A DNA stretch of 64,000 bases from assembly GCF_024679095.1 (NCBI RefSeq), contig NC_066531.1, positions 8,862,761 to 8,926,760 of the forward strand. Reading direction: 5' to 3'. The notes beneath the pieces were generated by a model that was given only the letters and a program-made list of their open reading frames with translations, was not told the DNA's origin and did not search any database. Shown here one piece after another: positions 36,000 to 47,336 of this stretch. Position 1 is the first letter of the stretch; every line of letters begins with the position of its first letter. A program made the translations under genes and the position numbers. The stretch is from Eriocheir sinensis (lineage: Eukaryota; Arthropoda; Malacostraca; Decapoda; Varunidae).

Positions 36000-36350
36000 A
36001 CAAATTTCAAAAATGATACTAGAAAAACATGGAATGCTGTTAATCAACTTAAAAACTACAAAAAATATATATCTAAGCTATATATCCGTAAATAACAAAA
36101 TACCCCGACATCTTTCAGATAAACTGATGCATTCAATAAATATTACTCAAATATTGCTGTTAACCTTGATAACAACATACCACCGGCCTCTACTAACCCA
36201 ATTACTTTTTTACGAGGTGACTACCCTACATCAATGTCTGTCCTTCCTATTATTCCAAGTGATGTTACATCAACTATAAAGTTCTTGAAAAACAAAAAAA
36301 ATCAAATGCAAATGAGATCCCTGTATCTATAATTAAAGAACTTGTATTAA
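36000..36350 (+). pseudogene. LINE D RT N-terminal fragment, copy 1
   Basis: Frames give NFKNDTRKTWNAVNQLK and DNNIPPASTN...FLRGDYPTSM, as in 59040-59370. The fragment stops near 36350, before the catalytic RT blocks. Confidence 0.7.
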
Positions 36351-36386
36351 AACAATTATTTTATCACTCATTAATTACTCCATAAA

Positions 36387-37497
36387 TGACCGTCTCGTAT
36401 CCCTGGTAGCGTTATCCGGCTTAAGTTGTTACTGGAGACTGGTGTTCGGGGATAAACAAGGGAAAAAAATATAAATTTATTTGAAATTAAATGAAAGTAA
36501 TTGCCTTACGCAATATTCTATGCTCAGACGATCATAACACTGGCATATTCAGCAATGAATGCAACATAAGACAAACGACATGTCTTAAACATAATACCAC
36601 AATATGTGCTCAATTGTTGCCAATAATAATAACACTCGTCGTTCCATAAGCAGTGGTTTGTATCTCTCTGCTTACATCACAATCATTATGTACTCTCTTC
36701 ACAAAATTCTAATAACACATTCCTATAGTATAATCTACTACGTCACGGAAACACCAAATTATACCACACCCAGTGGTTTTACCTTTGCTTTACATCGCAA
36801 TAAAATAATCACAATCCTGTCCCACTCACAATCCTACTTCACATCTCCTAAATTATAATCTCCAGGACAATACAGTCGGTTTCCCTTAGTCTCGAATTTC
36901 TACTCACGATTAAGATCACAACAGCCATTCTCAGCTGAGTGAGTAGCAGGTCTGCTTGAGGCGAGAACCAAGCTCGGTCTACCCATACCACTGATTTCTA
37001 GGTCACATTTTTCTTTCCTTTAGGCGGACTTACATCCTTGACACGCCTTAATTTTCTACATAACCAGTGGCCAATACTTCCTGTCACACCCATTGGCTCG
37101 CTCATTATGTTGTATTGTTTTACTTCTCCTGCTTATTCGTGATTCACTCTTAAGACACTCCCACAGTGATTTTTCTTTTAGATTATTGGTTTATAACATG
37201 TCGCCACGAATGACGTCACAGGTTCAGAGTCTTTTTCAATGGTTGTTCACACTTTCTGACCACGCCTACTGGGTATCTGTTTTCTGTATGTGAGTCTGGG
37301 TATCTGTTTTCCTTGACCCTCGTTGTTTCCCCTTTTTGTTATCGTTTGTCCTATGAGATGTTTACACTGTTATATATGTCACCCTTCTTGTTAGTGGTTG
37401 TCCTGTCAGATGTTTACACAGTTGTATATCTGTCATTCCTTTCTGGGTATCTGTTTTCCTTTACCCTCGTTGTTTGTTCGTTTTCTGGATCCCGACA
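36387..37497 (-). mobile_element. Putative 3' LTR of the Gypsy-type element
   Basis: On the minus strand a purine tract (GGAAGGGGAAG, 37510-37500) could be the polypurine tract; a segment then runs from TGTCGGG (37497) to GACGGTCA (36387), giving TG...CA ends. It holds three copies of a GGGTATCTGTTTTC motif (37268, 37296, 37444). No second LTR exists in the window, so boundaries are inference. Confidence 0.3.
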
Positions 37498-37584
37498 TAC
37501 TTCCCCTTCCGGAAGATCTCGCCCCTGAGATCTCACAGGTGTTGGTTGAGAGAGAAGATACGCCTTCAATGTCTGCAATTGGGT

Positions 37585-39100
37585 CTATTCTGGAAGTAGG
37601 CGGCGTCGTGCGTAGCGCAGGACATAAGAATACCCCACGGCTGACGTCACCAGCAGAAGAACCCGGATCACGACAATGGCGAAGACAATCCACCAATGGA
37701 TTGCTGGTTGAAAGGGCTGATCCGGCTCGACCACAGAATTTAGGGGCTGCAAGCCAGCTGTTAGCTCCTGTAGGGGGATGGACTCAGCACTGCGAAGAGA
37801 ACCTTGCCGAAGAGTCAATATCACATTACCCGCCAAGGTGACAGTATGTTTGTTTACAGGATGGGTAGGGCATGTGAGTGTCAGAGTGATGGGGGAGGCA
37901 AGTGAATAGGTCCAGTTGCCAGGACCTTTTATAAACATAGGGGAAAATGTTTTCAAGACTATTGTGTGGCAGAGGTTGATCACTGACTCATGATTCGAGA
38001 AAGCAGCTGATTCACAAGAGGCTGCGTCACTAGCCTCATAGACGGGGCCTGTGGGAGGACAAACTAACATCTGGTTATTCTTGTTACTGTGTTCTGTACT
38101 AGAAAGCAGAAAATATATTTTCCTATTCTCACTGAAGGCAATATATCGTGAATCAACACTATACATAAGAAAGTAAGTGCTATTCTGCACATAAAATGGA
38201 AGGGAGTCGATTCGAAAGACATCAAAGGTGTCAGGCGGATCTCCTCGTAAAGGTTTGGTGAGACAGAAATTACGAGAATCATGCAAAGCCGTTGTCCTGG
38301 AGGACAGTTATCACATCCCTATATAAAGCTAAAAAATCAAGAACTGCAAGGCACAAAAGACCTGGAGGCCGAACCTAGGCTTCCTTTAATGTACTGAACA
38401 ACTGTTTGTCTCACATAATGGTTGGAGTTATGTATGTTTGCAGGGGAGCCTGCAGACTCAACTTTAAATCTTGTATACCTGGTCTTGTGTGTCTCAATGC
38501 TAAGTCAAAATACAACAATGCTTGTTGGAGCTTTTTTATCATCCTAATGCCAAAGTCTATAGAGAATTGGCGCACATCTTGGTTCAATACATCTACAGCT
38601 GAATATAACCTATTAAAGGCAGATTGCATGGCATGCATATTACTTAACGATGTTGAGTTTTCCATAATAAACATTTAACTATATAAAATTTTCTCAGTTA
38701 ATGACTCTAGTACTCTATTTTTCCATGAATTGTGTCAACTTGAGCCTGGGTCGCGGTACCAAATAAGATATTAGACAAGGATCCTTAAAAAAGGAATTAT
38801 TTCGTTTTTTTTTTATAATTCATAGAAGCATGCAGCTTGTTTAGATTAGTAGTCATCACATAGCCTAAAACTTTTCTTAGATGATGCAACAATGAACTGA
38901 AGTCATTTTCAAAATTAAAGAGTGTGTATTTTATTGCTTTTACAGCTGGATACTCAGGTGACATTTGAATAACATTTCAAGCTAAAGAAGCAGTTAAATT
39001 CCGTGCTTTATATAATGCAGCTAAAACATCTTCTGTGAGGCTAAACGGTACTATAGTCTCTGTCTGTGAGGACTATAATATAGATAGTATGTTGGTGTGA
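37585..39100 (-). pseudogene. Env-like protein of a Gypsy/errantivirus-type element, broken
   Basis: The C-terminal frame (38286-37585, 233 codons) has an extracellular-type region with several Cys, then a strong membrane segment (WWIVFAIVVIRVLLLV, around residues 198-215) and a short basic tail RYARRRLLPE. Upstream, 38674-38411 encodes a helical, heptad-like segment, and 39050-38830 another helical segment; they are in different frames. Position downstream of pol and a single C-terminal membrane anchor match the F-like envelope proteins of insect errantiviruses. Frameshifts and stops separate the pieces. No homologue search was possible; a cellular membrane protein is unlikely given the context. 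Confidence 0.6.
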
Positions 39101-39830
39101 AACTTTGGCCAGCACGTGTTGGGGACTCCTGTTGTGTTATTGAGTTGTACACCGAAACAGTCAAATCAATCTGTGGTCTATTTCCTCATATTTCCGCTTA
39201 ATCATTGCATTTTCATCCTTATACATTATTCCTGTTTTATATCGTATTGGTTTTGACATTACATTAGGCAACTCTTGTACCGTCGAAGAGCGAAGGCTTT
39301 ATCTATGCTGAGGTGGCTCTGAAAGTTTGGGAGTAACCTGAGAAGGTAGGGCCTGTGCATCAGCTGTTTATTGCTGTTGTAGAACGAACATTATTTAATG
39401 TGTTATGAGTAGCAGTCACCTCTCCGCTACGAGTTATCATTTTCGGTATAATTTTTCTCAGCGATTTCTGGGTTGAGCAATGCAAAGAATAGATCATTGT
39501 CTGTCTCTGGATTTAAGGGTATGCTCGCCTAACCGTTGGACATTGCTGCACATCGATGCAGTCTTCATGAAGGACTTTCACTCTATCTGTGTGGACCGTT
39601 GAAACCTTACTAGTCCTGAGGTTCCTAATTTTTACCACTATATCACTGATCTTCTCTATTACCCTGTAGGGTCATCAAAAATAGGTTGCAACTTTTTATT
39701 TTATTTTATTTTTGGTGTATGTTTGAGGAACACTCTGTCGCCAACGCTGATAGTTTTGATTTTTGTAGCTTTGTATTGCTTTTCCATTTCTTCTCTACCT
39801 TCTTCAATGTAAACCTGGCATCTATCATAA

Positions 39831-40031
39831 ACTTTCTTTGCAATTGCAGCCATTTCCTCTTTATAGGAGTAAATATCATAAACTTTCCTTGCAATTGCAG
39901 CCATTTCCTCTTTATAGGAGTAAATATCATAAACTTTCCTTGCAATTGCAGCCATTTCCTCTTTATAGGAGTAAATATCATAAACTCTCCTTGCAATTGC
40001 AGCCATTTCCTCTTTATAGGAGTCAATATCA
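39831..40031. repeat. 51-bp tandem repeat in integrase C-terminal region
   Basis: Four near-identical units of 51 bp, so 17 codons each, reading MAAIARKVYDIYSYKEE on the coding (minus) strand. The frame stays open through all four and into the GDRVFLKH module. Confidence 0.9.
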
Positions 40032-40416
40032 TACCAGGGTTGCTGAGGTTTATATTATTGTTCTAACATAGTGTAGGGCATACGAGGATCTCTAAAAATC
40101 CTCTCTCTGTCTCTCTCGATAAAAAGGGGACTCCTTTATGGTGCGCTGATACGCAGCATTATAGGCCAGGGTGACTGCAAGTAAGTAACACCTCCCTAAT
40201 GGACACATTTCCTAGAACCATTGTCCTCAAAATGTTAACAACGGTATAATTTGCGCGCTTTATTATTCCATTTCCACTTGTATGGTAAGCCGTTATTTTC
40301 GCGTGTCGCACAGGTAGCTTCTAATTTATCTCCTGCATCACGGAATTAACGAACTCTGAACCTTGATCTGTAACAACTGTCTGAGGAACACCGTGTACAC
40401 AAACAACATCCATGTA

Positions 40417-40892
40417 CAGTCGACGATAGAGAGTAGTGTCACGGTTTTCAGAATGTTTAGCCTGGTGGCGGTATCTGGCAACTATACCACGGTGGCGCAT
40501 TCACTGGTGATGTTAGTGACGCACATCAGTGTGTACAGTGTGTGTGTGACCGTGAAATTATAATATTGTATAATATTATATTATATTGTAATATAATGTA
40601 GTTAGAAATATACCAGATTACATGAATTCAATTTAGAAATGCGATTATGAATGTCTTCTACATGATGATGATGATGAGGTAACACATCACGAACAGTCTG
40701 AAACACTTTTTCTTATTAAACTTTGAAAACACAGGCAGTGACTAATGCTCCTCACCATCAAACAGCAAATAGGCTTGAGGGTCTGTTTAACTCGCAGCCT
40801 TAATCCCCGTCACTATAAAGCCTCAAAGACAATTCAGATCAAAAATCTAAAATCATTTCTCCGTGAAGATTACGTTATATCTAAGTATAAAT

Positions 40893-40929
<37 letters not shown>

Positions 40930-41380
40930 GAGTGCGGAGGAACCCGCGGTCGACGACGCCATCATGTGAACGTTTATAGCCTATTCTTACGTATATATTT
41001 TTTTTAATAAAGAACAAGATCTCGGCTGTCAGGGATTTATTTTTTTATCTCCCTTAATAAGTGCAGTATATTTTTTAATGTATCATAGTTTGATAAACAA
41101 CTTAGAATTGCTCTTGACTAAATTTGACCGAAACTAAAAGCTCGTGTCAAAATGTAGCGACAGAGCCTAGAGAAAGCATATTTATTAAGCGTTAGCGACG
41201 GGCACTTTTGATAAATATCTATCTTAAAATTATGGAGAGTGCACCTGTGACCACCGATCACCACAACAGTACGATTTCGATAGGATGTAATAATTTTCAT
41301 GTCGCGCGGAGGCGTTGCCAGATGTCGCTTTCTGAACGAAACTTACTGGACAGTGTGACACTACTCTCTATAGCCGACTG
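40417..41380. mobile_element. 964-bp TA-flanked MITE, copy 2, inside integrase
   Basis: Inverted repeats 40417-40442 (CAGTCGACGATAGAGAGTAG...) and 41355-41380, 24 of 26 positions pairing. TA on both sides (40415-40416 and 41381-41382). The integrase frame on either side is contiguous if the insert and one TA are left out. Same family as 1-839. It includes a GT run at 40896-40928. Confidence 0.9.
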
Positions 41381-41812
41381 TACAACGCCCTTGTCATTTC
41401 GCGGGCTTCCTTACTCCGTAAGGGTACTGTAATCAAATACCATTTAAAAACATCAACTATGAGCATTACGTATCGAACCCCATTGTCCGATACACCCATG
41501 GGACCCACAAGGTCCATGTATATTCTTCCAAAAGGAGCGGTGACGTCTGGATAATGCCGCCAAGGAGCAGGGTGCAAGTTCCCAACTCACTTTTAAAACG
41601 ACTACCATGACGCACTTCCTTACATAATTTTCTACATCCCGTTTCATTCCAGGCCAGAAAGCGAACTTTCTACACCGAGATAACGTAACTTTGGTTCCTC
41701 CGTGCCCTGCAGTGGCGACGAATGAGCCAGAGTTATCGCCTTGGAAATACTTGCGGGGTAGAACCACCACCTTAGTGGCTTCTCCGTACGGATTCACTAA
41801 AACACATTATTT

Positions 41813-42395
41813 TCCACCTGCAACTCTGACAGGGGCGGCATCTCACATTATGCCCATCTTCAACACAATATAACACATTTTCCACCTGTACCTCTAACAG
41901 GGGCGTCTTCAACACAATATAACACATTTTCCACCTGTACCTCTAACAGGGGCGTCTTCAACACAATATAACACATTTTCCACCTGTACCTCTAACAGGG
42001 GCGTCTTCAACACAATACAACACATATTCCACCTGTACCTCTAACAGGGGCGTCTTCAACACAATACAACACATTTTCCACCTGTACGTCTAACACCTCT
42101 CCTCCCGAAATTAACCTCTGATTTTGGACACTCCTTTAACCTCTGTTCGGGAGCAGTGAGTAGCGGGCCTTTTTTTCTTTTTTTTTCTTTGCGCCCTTGA
42201 GCTGTCTCCTTAGCTGTTAAAAAAAAAAAAAAACGGGCGTCTTCAACACAATATAACACATTTTCCACCTGTACCTCTAACAGGGGCGTCTTCAACACAG
42301 CATAACACATTTTCCACCTGTTCCTCTAACAGGGGTGTCTTCAACATAATATAACACATTTTCCGCCTGTTCCTCTAACGGGCGGCATCTTCACA
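41813..42395. repeat. 49-bp tandem array within pol
   Basis: Units of 49 bp with ACACATTTTCCACCTGTACC and GGGGCGTCTTCAACACAATA (phase 41872, 41921, 41970, 42019), between the RNase H and integrase parts of pol. Interrupted by a LINE tail at 42095-42233. 49 is not a multiple of three, so each unit shifts the frame. Confidence 0.9.
42095..42233 (+). mobile_element. LINE B 3' tail inserted in the array
   Basis: CCTCCCGAAATTAACCTCTG, AGCAGTGAGTAGCGGGC, GCCCTTGAGCTGTCTCCTT and a poly-A end match the last 130 bp of LINE B at 31700-31833. Confidence 0.8.
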
Positions 42396-45046
42396 TTATG
42401 CCTTTTTTTCTCTGAGTCTTTGCTCAATTTTCATTCATGGGGCTTCCTTCTTTTAACATACTTGTATGCTGGCTGCTCATCATGCAGCTCACTAATCTCC
42501 TGAATACTCCAGTCAAGTGTGTGGCCAATACACACACAATACAGGTCCATACATATCATACATTTTATTTTCTCATCTTTCGGCGTCTGTTTCTTTTTCT
42601 ACACTAATGCAATACCTTGCCCCTCATTATCCACGTGTTCCACGGTTTTTGTTGTTCCCCATCCACAAACATTATCGCGCGTGTCCTTCTAATTCAATCT
42701 CAGTGTCCTGTGAGCCTTCATCCTTGATAAAAAAAAATCTGCTACTATATTTTCCTTGCCAGGCAAATGATTGATTGTGAAACCATACTCACTCATGAGA
42801 GTCTGCCATCTAGCTATCCTGCCGTTGGGACTAGCTACCTGTAACAACCAGACTAAAGGTCTGTGATCCGTGTGGATCTCAATAGGGTAACCCAGTATTA
42901 ATGGGCGGTTTACGTGCAACCCATAAATTACAGCTAAAGCCTCTCGTTCAACTGTAATGTACCGCTGTTCTGCCGTGTTCAATTTCTCACAAAAAAAATA
43001 CAGGTCTTAGTTTAGCATCATTATCCTGTTGTTGCAATACTCCACCAGTATTGTAGTAGGACGCGTCAGTAGTGAACATGAAAGGTTTGTTAAAGTCAGG
43101 AAAAAAAAAATTTTTTTTAGAGTGACTGTATCAAGCATTCCATCCTTAAGGGATGAGAACGCAATTTTTGTTTCATCTGTCCATACGAGTGGAGTTTTTT
43201 TTTTTTTTCTTTCTTGAGTTACCTTTCTTCCCTTTGTAAATCTTTAGAAGAGGAGCAACTATTTGTGAATAATTTGCAATAAATTTGCGATAATAATTAG
43301 TCAATCCAAGAAATGACTGTAAATCATGAACAGTTTGGGGGGCCGGGATGTTTTGTATGGCCTCCAGCTTGCTAGATTGAGGTCTTATTCCCTCTGAGCT
43401 GATGACATGGCCCTGGTAATCTACTTTGTCCTTAAAAAGTTACACTTCTCCATCTTAATAGTCAGTTTGGCTTCCTTGAAGCTTTCCAGCATTTGTTCTA
43501 AGTTATCTACATGATTAGAAAATATATCGCCCAGGATAATAAGTATGTCATCGAGGTATACCTGAACCTTGTTACCTGATAGTCCTGTAAGGACAGTGTT
43601 AATTATTTTCTTGAAGCAGGACGGGGCTGTTTTTAGGCCAAAGGGGAGGGAAGTAAATTCCCAATGTCCTGCTGGAGAAGAAAATGCCGTCTTCTCTCTG
43701 CTGATTTCATCTAGGGGGATTTGATAGTAACCTTGTTTCAAGTCTAGGCATGAAAAAAGCTTATTATCTCCCAATTGACTGAGTATGGTGGTTATATTAG
43801 GGAGTGGGTACCGGTCGTCCCGTAGTGTCTTATTAAATGCCCGGAAGTCCAGACAGAGTCGTAGTACTCCATCTTTTTTTGGCACTGGGATAAGTGGGGC
43901 ATTATAGGGTGATCGCGAAGGGCGAATCACACCCTGTTGCTGGAGCGATATAAGTTGTTCATTTGCTCTGTCATGATAACTGATATGAATGCTATATGGA
44001 CGCCTGTACACTACTTCATCAGTGTTTTGCTTGATGGTGCTTAGAAAATAGGGCATTACTGTTAATGGTTCTTGTTCTGTGGAAAACACTGTTATATATT
44101 TATTTATTAAGGACTTTAAGACCTGATTCTCTCTCTCTTCGTTTGGGAATTTAGCATCAACAATTTGAATGAGGCTTTTCTTCCTTGCTTCAAGCTCTGC
44201 GGGCTTCAAGTCTGTCTTAACTGTGTCAGCGGTCAGTACACTAGATACTGGTGGCAGATCAGCGTATTGCTCATGAGTGACAGGCTTCACAAATCCTAAC
44301 GTTGTACATCATCTATCTCTATGCTTCCACTTTCAACATTCAAATATGGAACAGTGACATAAGATCTTTGATTGTCAGGTGAAGGGGTCAACTTAACTAT
44401 CCCTGAGCACAAGACTCTAGCCTGAGGATTACTAACACAAGGCTCAAATAAAGCTTCACTTGCCTGTAGTTGCGTCACTTGCGTTATGTAACCTGCAACA
44501 GATGCATGCAGTTGCAAAGGTTCAGCTGCTTGGCAACGTACGGCCTTATTTTCAGTGAGACATTCTTCATTTCCATCTACATTTAGCTAAGATCCTTCAC
44601 CTCTAGATATAAGACATATTTTTCCTGGCATAATGGGTTGTATTGGTATGGTTTCCCCTTACATTATCAGTTTTCAGCTTCGTTTCTTTTGTTACTTAGT
44701 TAGTTGCCATGTTTTAAAAATAATCTCGTGTTGCATGAAAAATCAGTACTCAACACAATAGGAGTCGGCAAATTTACATCGCGTGTTATCAATAAGTCTT
44801 GGAAACTTCTTTTTCCTTCCATATTAACTTGTCTTTTACCGTCATTTTCAATATGGTATCTTTGCACAGAGACAATATTCACGGGTTTCGCTTCACAGTC
44901 ATTTACTGCGAGCCCTAATTCTTTAATAAATTCATCCGTTAAAAACTCACACACGCTCCTGTTTCTAGGAGTGCTGCCACTTTTGCATATGTATTATCAT
45001 GAGTAGTGCGATCTGCCTACCTAAGTTACTCTTGAGTTATGTTGAT

Positions 45047-45262
45047 TATAGCCTTCTTGTCATTATTTTTAAGGTTACTCCCTTGTTCGTTATAGCCTTC
45101 TTCTTATTATATTAAAGGTTACTCCCTTGATCGTTATAGCCTTCATCTTATATTAAAGGTTACTCCCTTGTTCGTTATAGCCTTCATCTTATTATATTAA
45201 AGGTTGCTCCCTTCTTCGTTATAGCCTTCATCTTATTATATTAAGGGTTACTTCCTGTTTTG
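45047..45262. repeat. 44-bp tandem repeat
   Basis: Five units with TATAGCCTTCATCTTATTAT and GGTTACTCCCTTGTTCGT, phase 45047, 45091, 45135, 45176, 45220. It sits where the Gypsy gag or 5' region should be. Confidence 0.9.
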
Positions 45263-45529
45263 ATCTTCGCTCATTTTCCGTTTTTTCCACTGCAAATGTG
45301 CATATTTATTTATTTATTTATTATTCATTTATTTATTTAATGTTATTTGTAGTAGTTAACTGAGGGGGATACCTACCCTGGCCTCCTCTTCCTCTGATTC
45401 TCCTACTTCACACATTTATCTTAGTACTTGACACTTTTGTCCATATGCTTCATTTTATTTTTTCTCATTCTTGACTTTTTATTGATGCCTCACAATTTTC
45501 TTGGTATTTCACATTTTTTCTACACCACT
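45263..45529. other. AT-rich stretch
   Basis: TTTA-type run near 45305-45340; otherwise nothing recognised. Confidence 0.5.
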
Positions 45530-45652
45530 TTTTTTTTTTTTTTTTTTTTACGTTGTTGCCTATTGCGCCGGTAGGCATCTTCCCGGTGGGGCCTGATGGT
45601 CGGCCCAGCCCGTTCTGGCGCAGGCGAATGTTTATAGTGGCGCCATCTTGCC
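45530..45652 (-). mobile_element. SINE 3' fragment, copy 3
   Basis: T run (A tail), CCTATTGCGCCGGTAGGCAT and GTGGCGCCATCTTGC match the 3' part of the SINE at 33013-33394. The tRNA head is absent. Confidence 0.85.
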
Positions 45653-45719
45653 ACTCTACACGTCCTACCAGGGGGATCGCGGGTTAGGCCTTTATAAAGT
45701 TACTCTATGGTTGCCCGCC

Positions 45720-45897
45720 GCGGCAGGGACCAGACCACCACCCTGATAGGCGTATAGGCCCGTGTTCCCCTCCATCCTGGTGTGACAATCTTTGAATAAA
45801 CAAACCTGGGAGGAGGGACACTGCCGCTGCCTGTCACCTGACGCCCTTCTCGGTTGTGAGTCGCGTGTGCTACCCATTGCACTACAGAGCACCAGTG
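45720..45897 (-). mobile_element. Possible second tRNA-like SINE head
   Basis: The minus strand reads GGTGCTCTGTAGTGCAATGG then GTAGCACACGCGACTCACAA, similar to the A-box half of the tRNA-Met head at 13552 but with a CAC loop and no clear B box. Weak. Confidence 0.3.
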
Positions 45898-46124
45898 GTT
45901 GGCCAGAATTTCCACCACCATATCTTCAAAGTCCACGTCCTCCGAAAGAACCAATAATTATATAATTAAATTGTCACTATTATTTCTGCCACTTAAAACG
46001 AGCAAAGCTTTATATGTTATATTTTTATAAAATGGCCACTCATATTTTTTAGAGCAATGGAAATGTAGTATATGTTATATTTTGTTAATGGCCGCTCAGA
46101 GTTTTTTTAAGGAATGGAAAGAGA
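45898..46124. other. AT-rich stretch
   Basis: Contains a diverged direct repeat (TATATGTTATATTT at 46010 and 46068). No gene. Confidence 0.45.
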
Positions 46125-46620
46125 CAAAGAGTAAAGAACATTATGAGATGTATACTCCATAATAGGGCAGACAAGGTCCCTGCATATAGATATCATTTGG
46201 GAGGATAAAAAGAACTGGCAGAGACGATACAGAAAGCCCAACCTCAAGGAAGCTGATTAAGTAAGAGCGAAGATGTGAAGTTTCCAGTTGAGATTTTGAG
46301 TTAAGGTTAGACTGAGGATGTTTACTGTAGAAGGTGACAGCTGAGTGTTATTGAAAAATAGAGGATAAGTGTTTGGAAGATTGTGTCGAGTTGACGGGTT
46401 AAAAAATTGAGTTTTTGAGGCGTTGAAGGACAAAGTTCTTCTTGCCTTAATTGGAAGTGATAGTAAGGTATGAAGTTGAGCGTTCTACAGCCTCCATCCT
46501 GGAATCGTGTAGTTTATGTTGGGAGGATCTTTTGTAGTCTGAAGGATTGGAACGGTCACCCCTCTTAGGCACAGGCTGCATGTTGGCATACTTCCAGTAG
46601 GAAGTAAAGGGTAGACGTTA
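46125..46620 (-). pseudogene. LINE B RT remnant
   Basis: Parallels 9640-10070 of LINE B with many changes (TTTCCAGTTGAGATTTTGAG, GATTGTGTCGAGTTGACGGG). The upstream part at 46550-46620 reads WKYANMQPVPKRGDRSNPS, an RT block not present in the 9-10 kb copy. The middle including YADD is deleted. Confidence 0.75.
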
Positions 46621-46944
46621 AAAGACTGTGGTGCTGGGCGGAGTGGTTGGCCATGTTGGTGGTGCTGGGTGTGGTGGTCTGCTGGATGGTCCTAAGCGAG
46701 GGGCTGAGGAGGCGTGTGTGGAGGGATCCTTTAGGGTGCAGTGGCTGTTCATCCTCGCTTTTGGGCTGGACGATAAATGGGTACCTGAGAAAGACTGGGG
46801 AAGGTAAACTGATGTAAACTGGATGTCACCCTAGCACAGTGCCTCGGAAGTAATGGGATCCTTCTCACCGCAGGCTCAAGGGCTAATGTGCTGTAAATGA
46901 GCTTTGAGGCCACACGCAGCTATAGCGTATGGTCCCATGGTAGA
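46621..46944. other. Unassigned G-rich segment between LINE pieces
   Basis: GGTGGTGCTGGG-type sequence with no domain recognised. It separates two colinear LINE B pieces out of order, so it is inserted or rearranged. Confidence 0.4.
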
Positions 46945-47075
46945 TAAGAGTGTCTTAATACTACCCTCTTGAAAGAGCTTAAGTAGTAGACAGGAAGATA
47001 CACAAACAGAGAAAGGCTGTTCCAGAATTCACCAGCTTAAGGGATGAAAGCATTAAGAAGCTGGTTAACTTTCCC
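46945..47075 (-). pseudogene. LINE B 3' piece
   Basis: Matches 9255-9365 (CCTCTTGAAAGAGCTTAAG, GGGATGAAAGC, AGCTGGTTAACT) with divergence. Confidence 0.7.
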
Positions 47076-47099
47076 TTAACAAAAACAACCATTGCAAAG

Positions 47100-47336
47100 A
47101 TGATGTTAGATGAAAAATTAGTTTATATTCTGATCCTTGCAGGTGATTCTGGTTATCCTCTGGAGCCCTTCCTAATGACACCAGTGAGCCAGCCAACAAC
47201 TGATGATCATCGCGCCTATAACCGCAGCCACTCGAGGACACGTGTTGTGGTGGAACAGACTTTTGGGGACATGAAGACACAGGGCAGGCTCTACGAAGGG
47301 GTCTGATTGACAACGTCTTTTCATAGACAGTGTTGT
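47100..47336 (+). pseudogene. PIF/Harbinger transposase fragment, plus strand
   Basis: Encodes AGDSGYPLEPFLMTP...YNRSHSRTRVVVEQTFG, the second Asp and the Glu region of the DDE_Tnp_4 type. It then jumps to a C-terminal end reading GQALRRGLIDNVFS and a stop (47274-47327), in another frame. The segment between EQTFG and the C-terminus is deleted relative to the minus-strand copy next to it. Confidence 0.75.

Larger units (their letters stand above)
34127..36350. repeat. Mosaic duplicated block, copy 1
   Basis: Nearly identical to about 57182-59370 over roughly 2.2 kb. It contains, in order, a LINE C RNase H end, a SINE-like unit, a DIRS-like terminal block, a satellite-like element and the start of LINE D. 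Both ends fall inside elements (mid RNase H on the left, mid RT on the right), so this is a duplication of a pre-existing mosaic rather than independent insertions. Confidence 0.85.
39520..45010 (-). pseudogene. Gypsy-type pol: protease, RT, RNase H, integrase; decayed and interrupted
   Basis: Order on the minus strand is protease, RT, RNase H, integrase, which is the Gypsy order. Protease about 45005-44900: LLETGA in place of the usual L-D-T-G-A, so the catalytic Asp is Glu here. RT 44290-43421: VPKKDGVLRLCLDFRAFNK, DLKQGYYQIPLD, LPFGLKTAPS and YLDD. RNase H 43080-42690: the TDAS-type start, EREALAVIYG and HTDHRPL. Integrase about 41797-39520: a zinc-binding N-terminal part near 41700, the core around 41540-40200, and a C-terminal GDRVFLKH module. 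The Glu expected in the core's N-G-x-x-E-R motif reads Lys. The pol is interrupted by a 49-bp array, a LINE tail and a 964-bp MITE. No gag is visible upstream. Confidence 0.85.

Noticed and set aside
36862..36885. TACAGTCGG as another MITE terminus
   Set aside because: No matching inverted partner was found nearby.
40080..40130. Short CTCTGTCTCTCTC stretch as a microsatellite
   Set aside because: Too short, and it lies in degraded integrase coding sequence.
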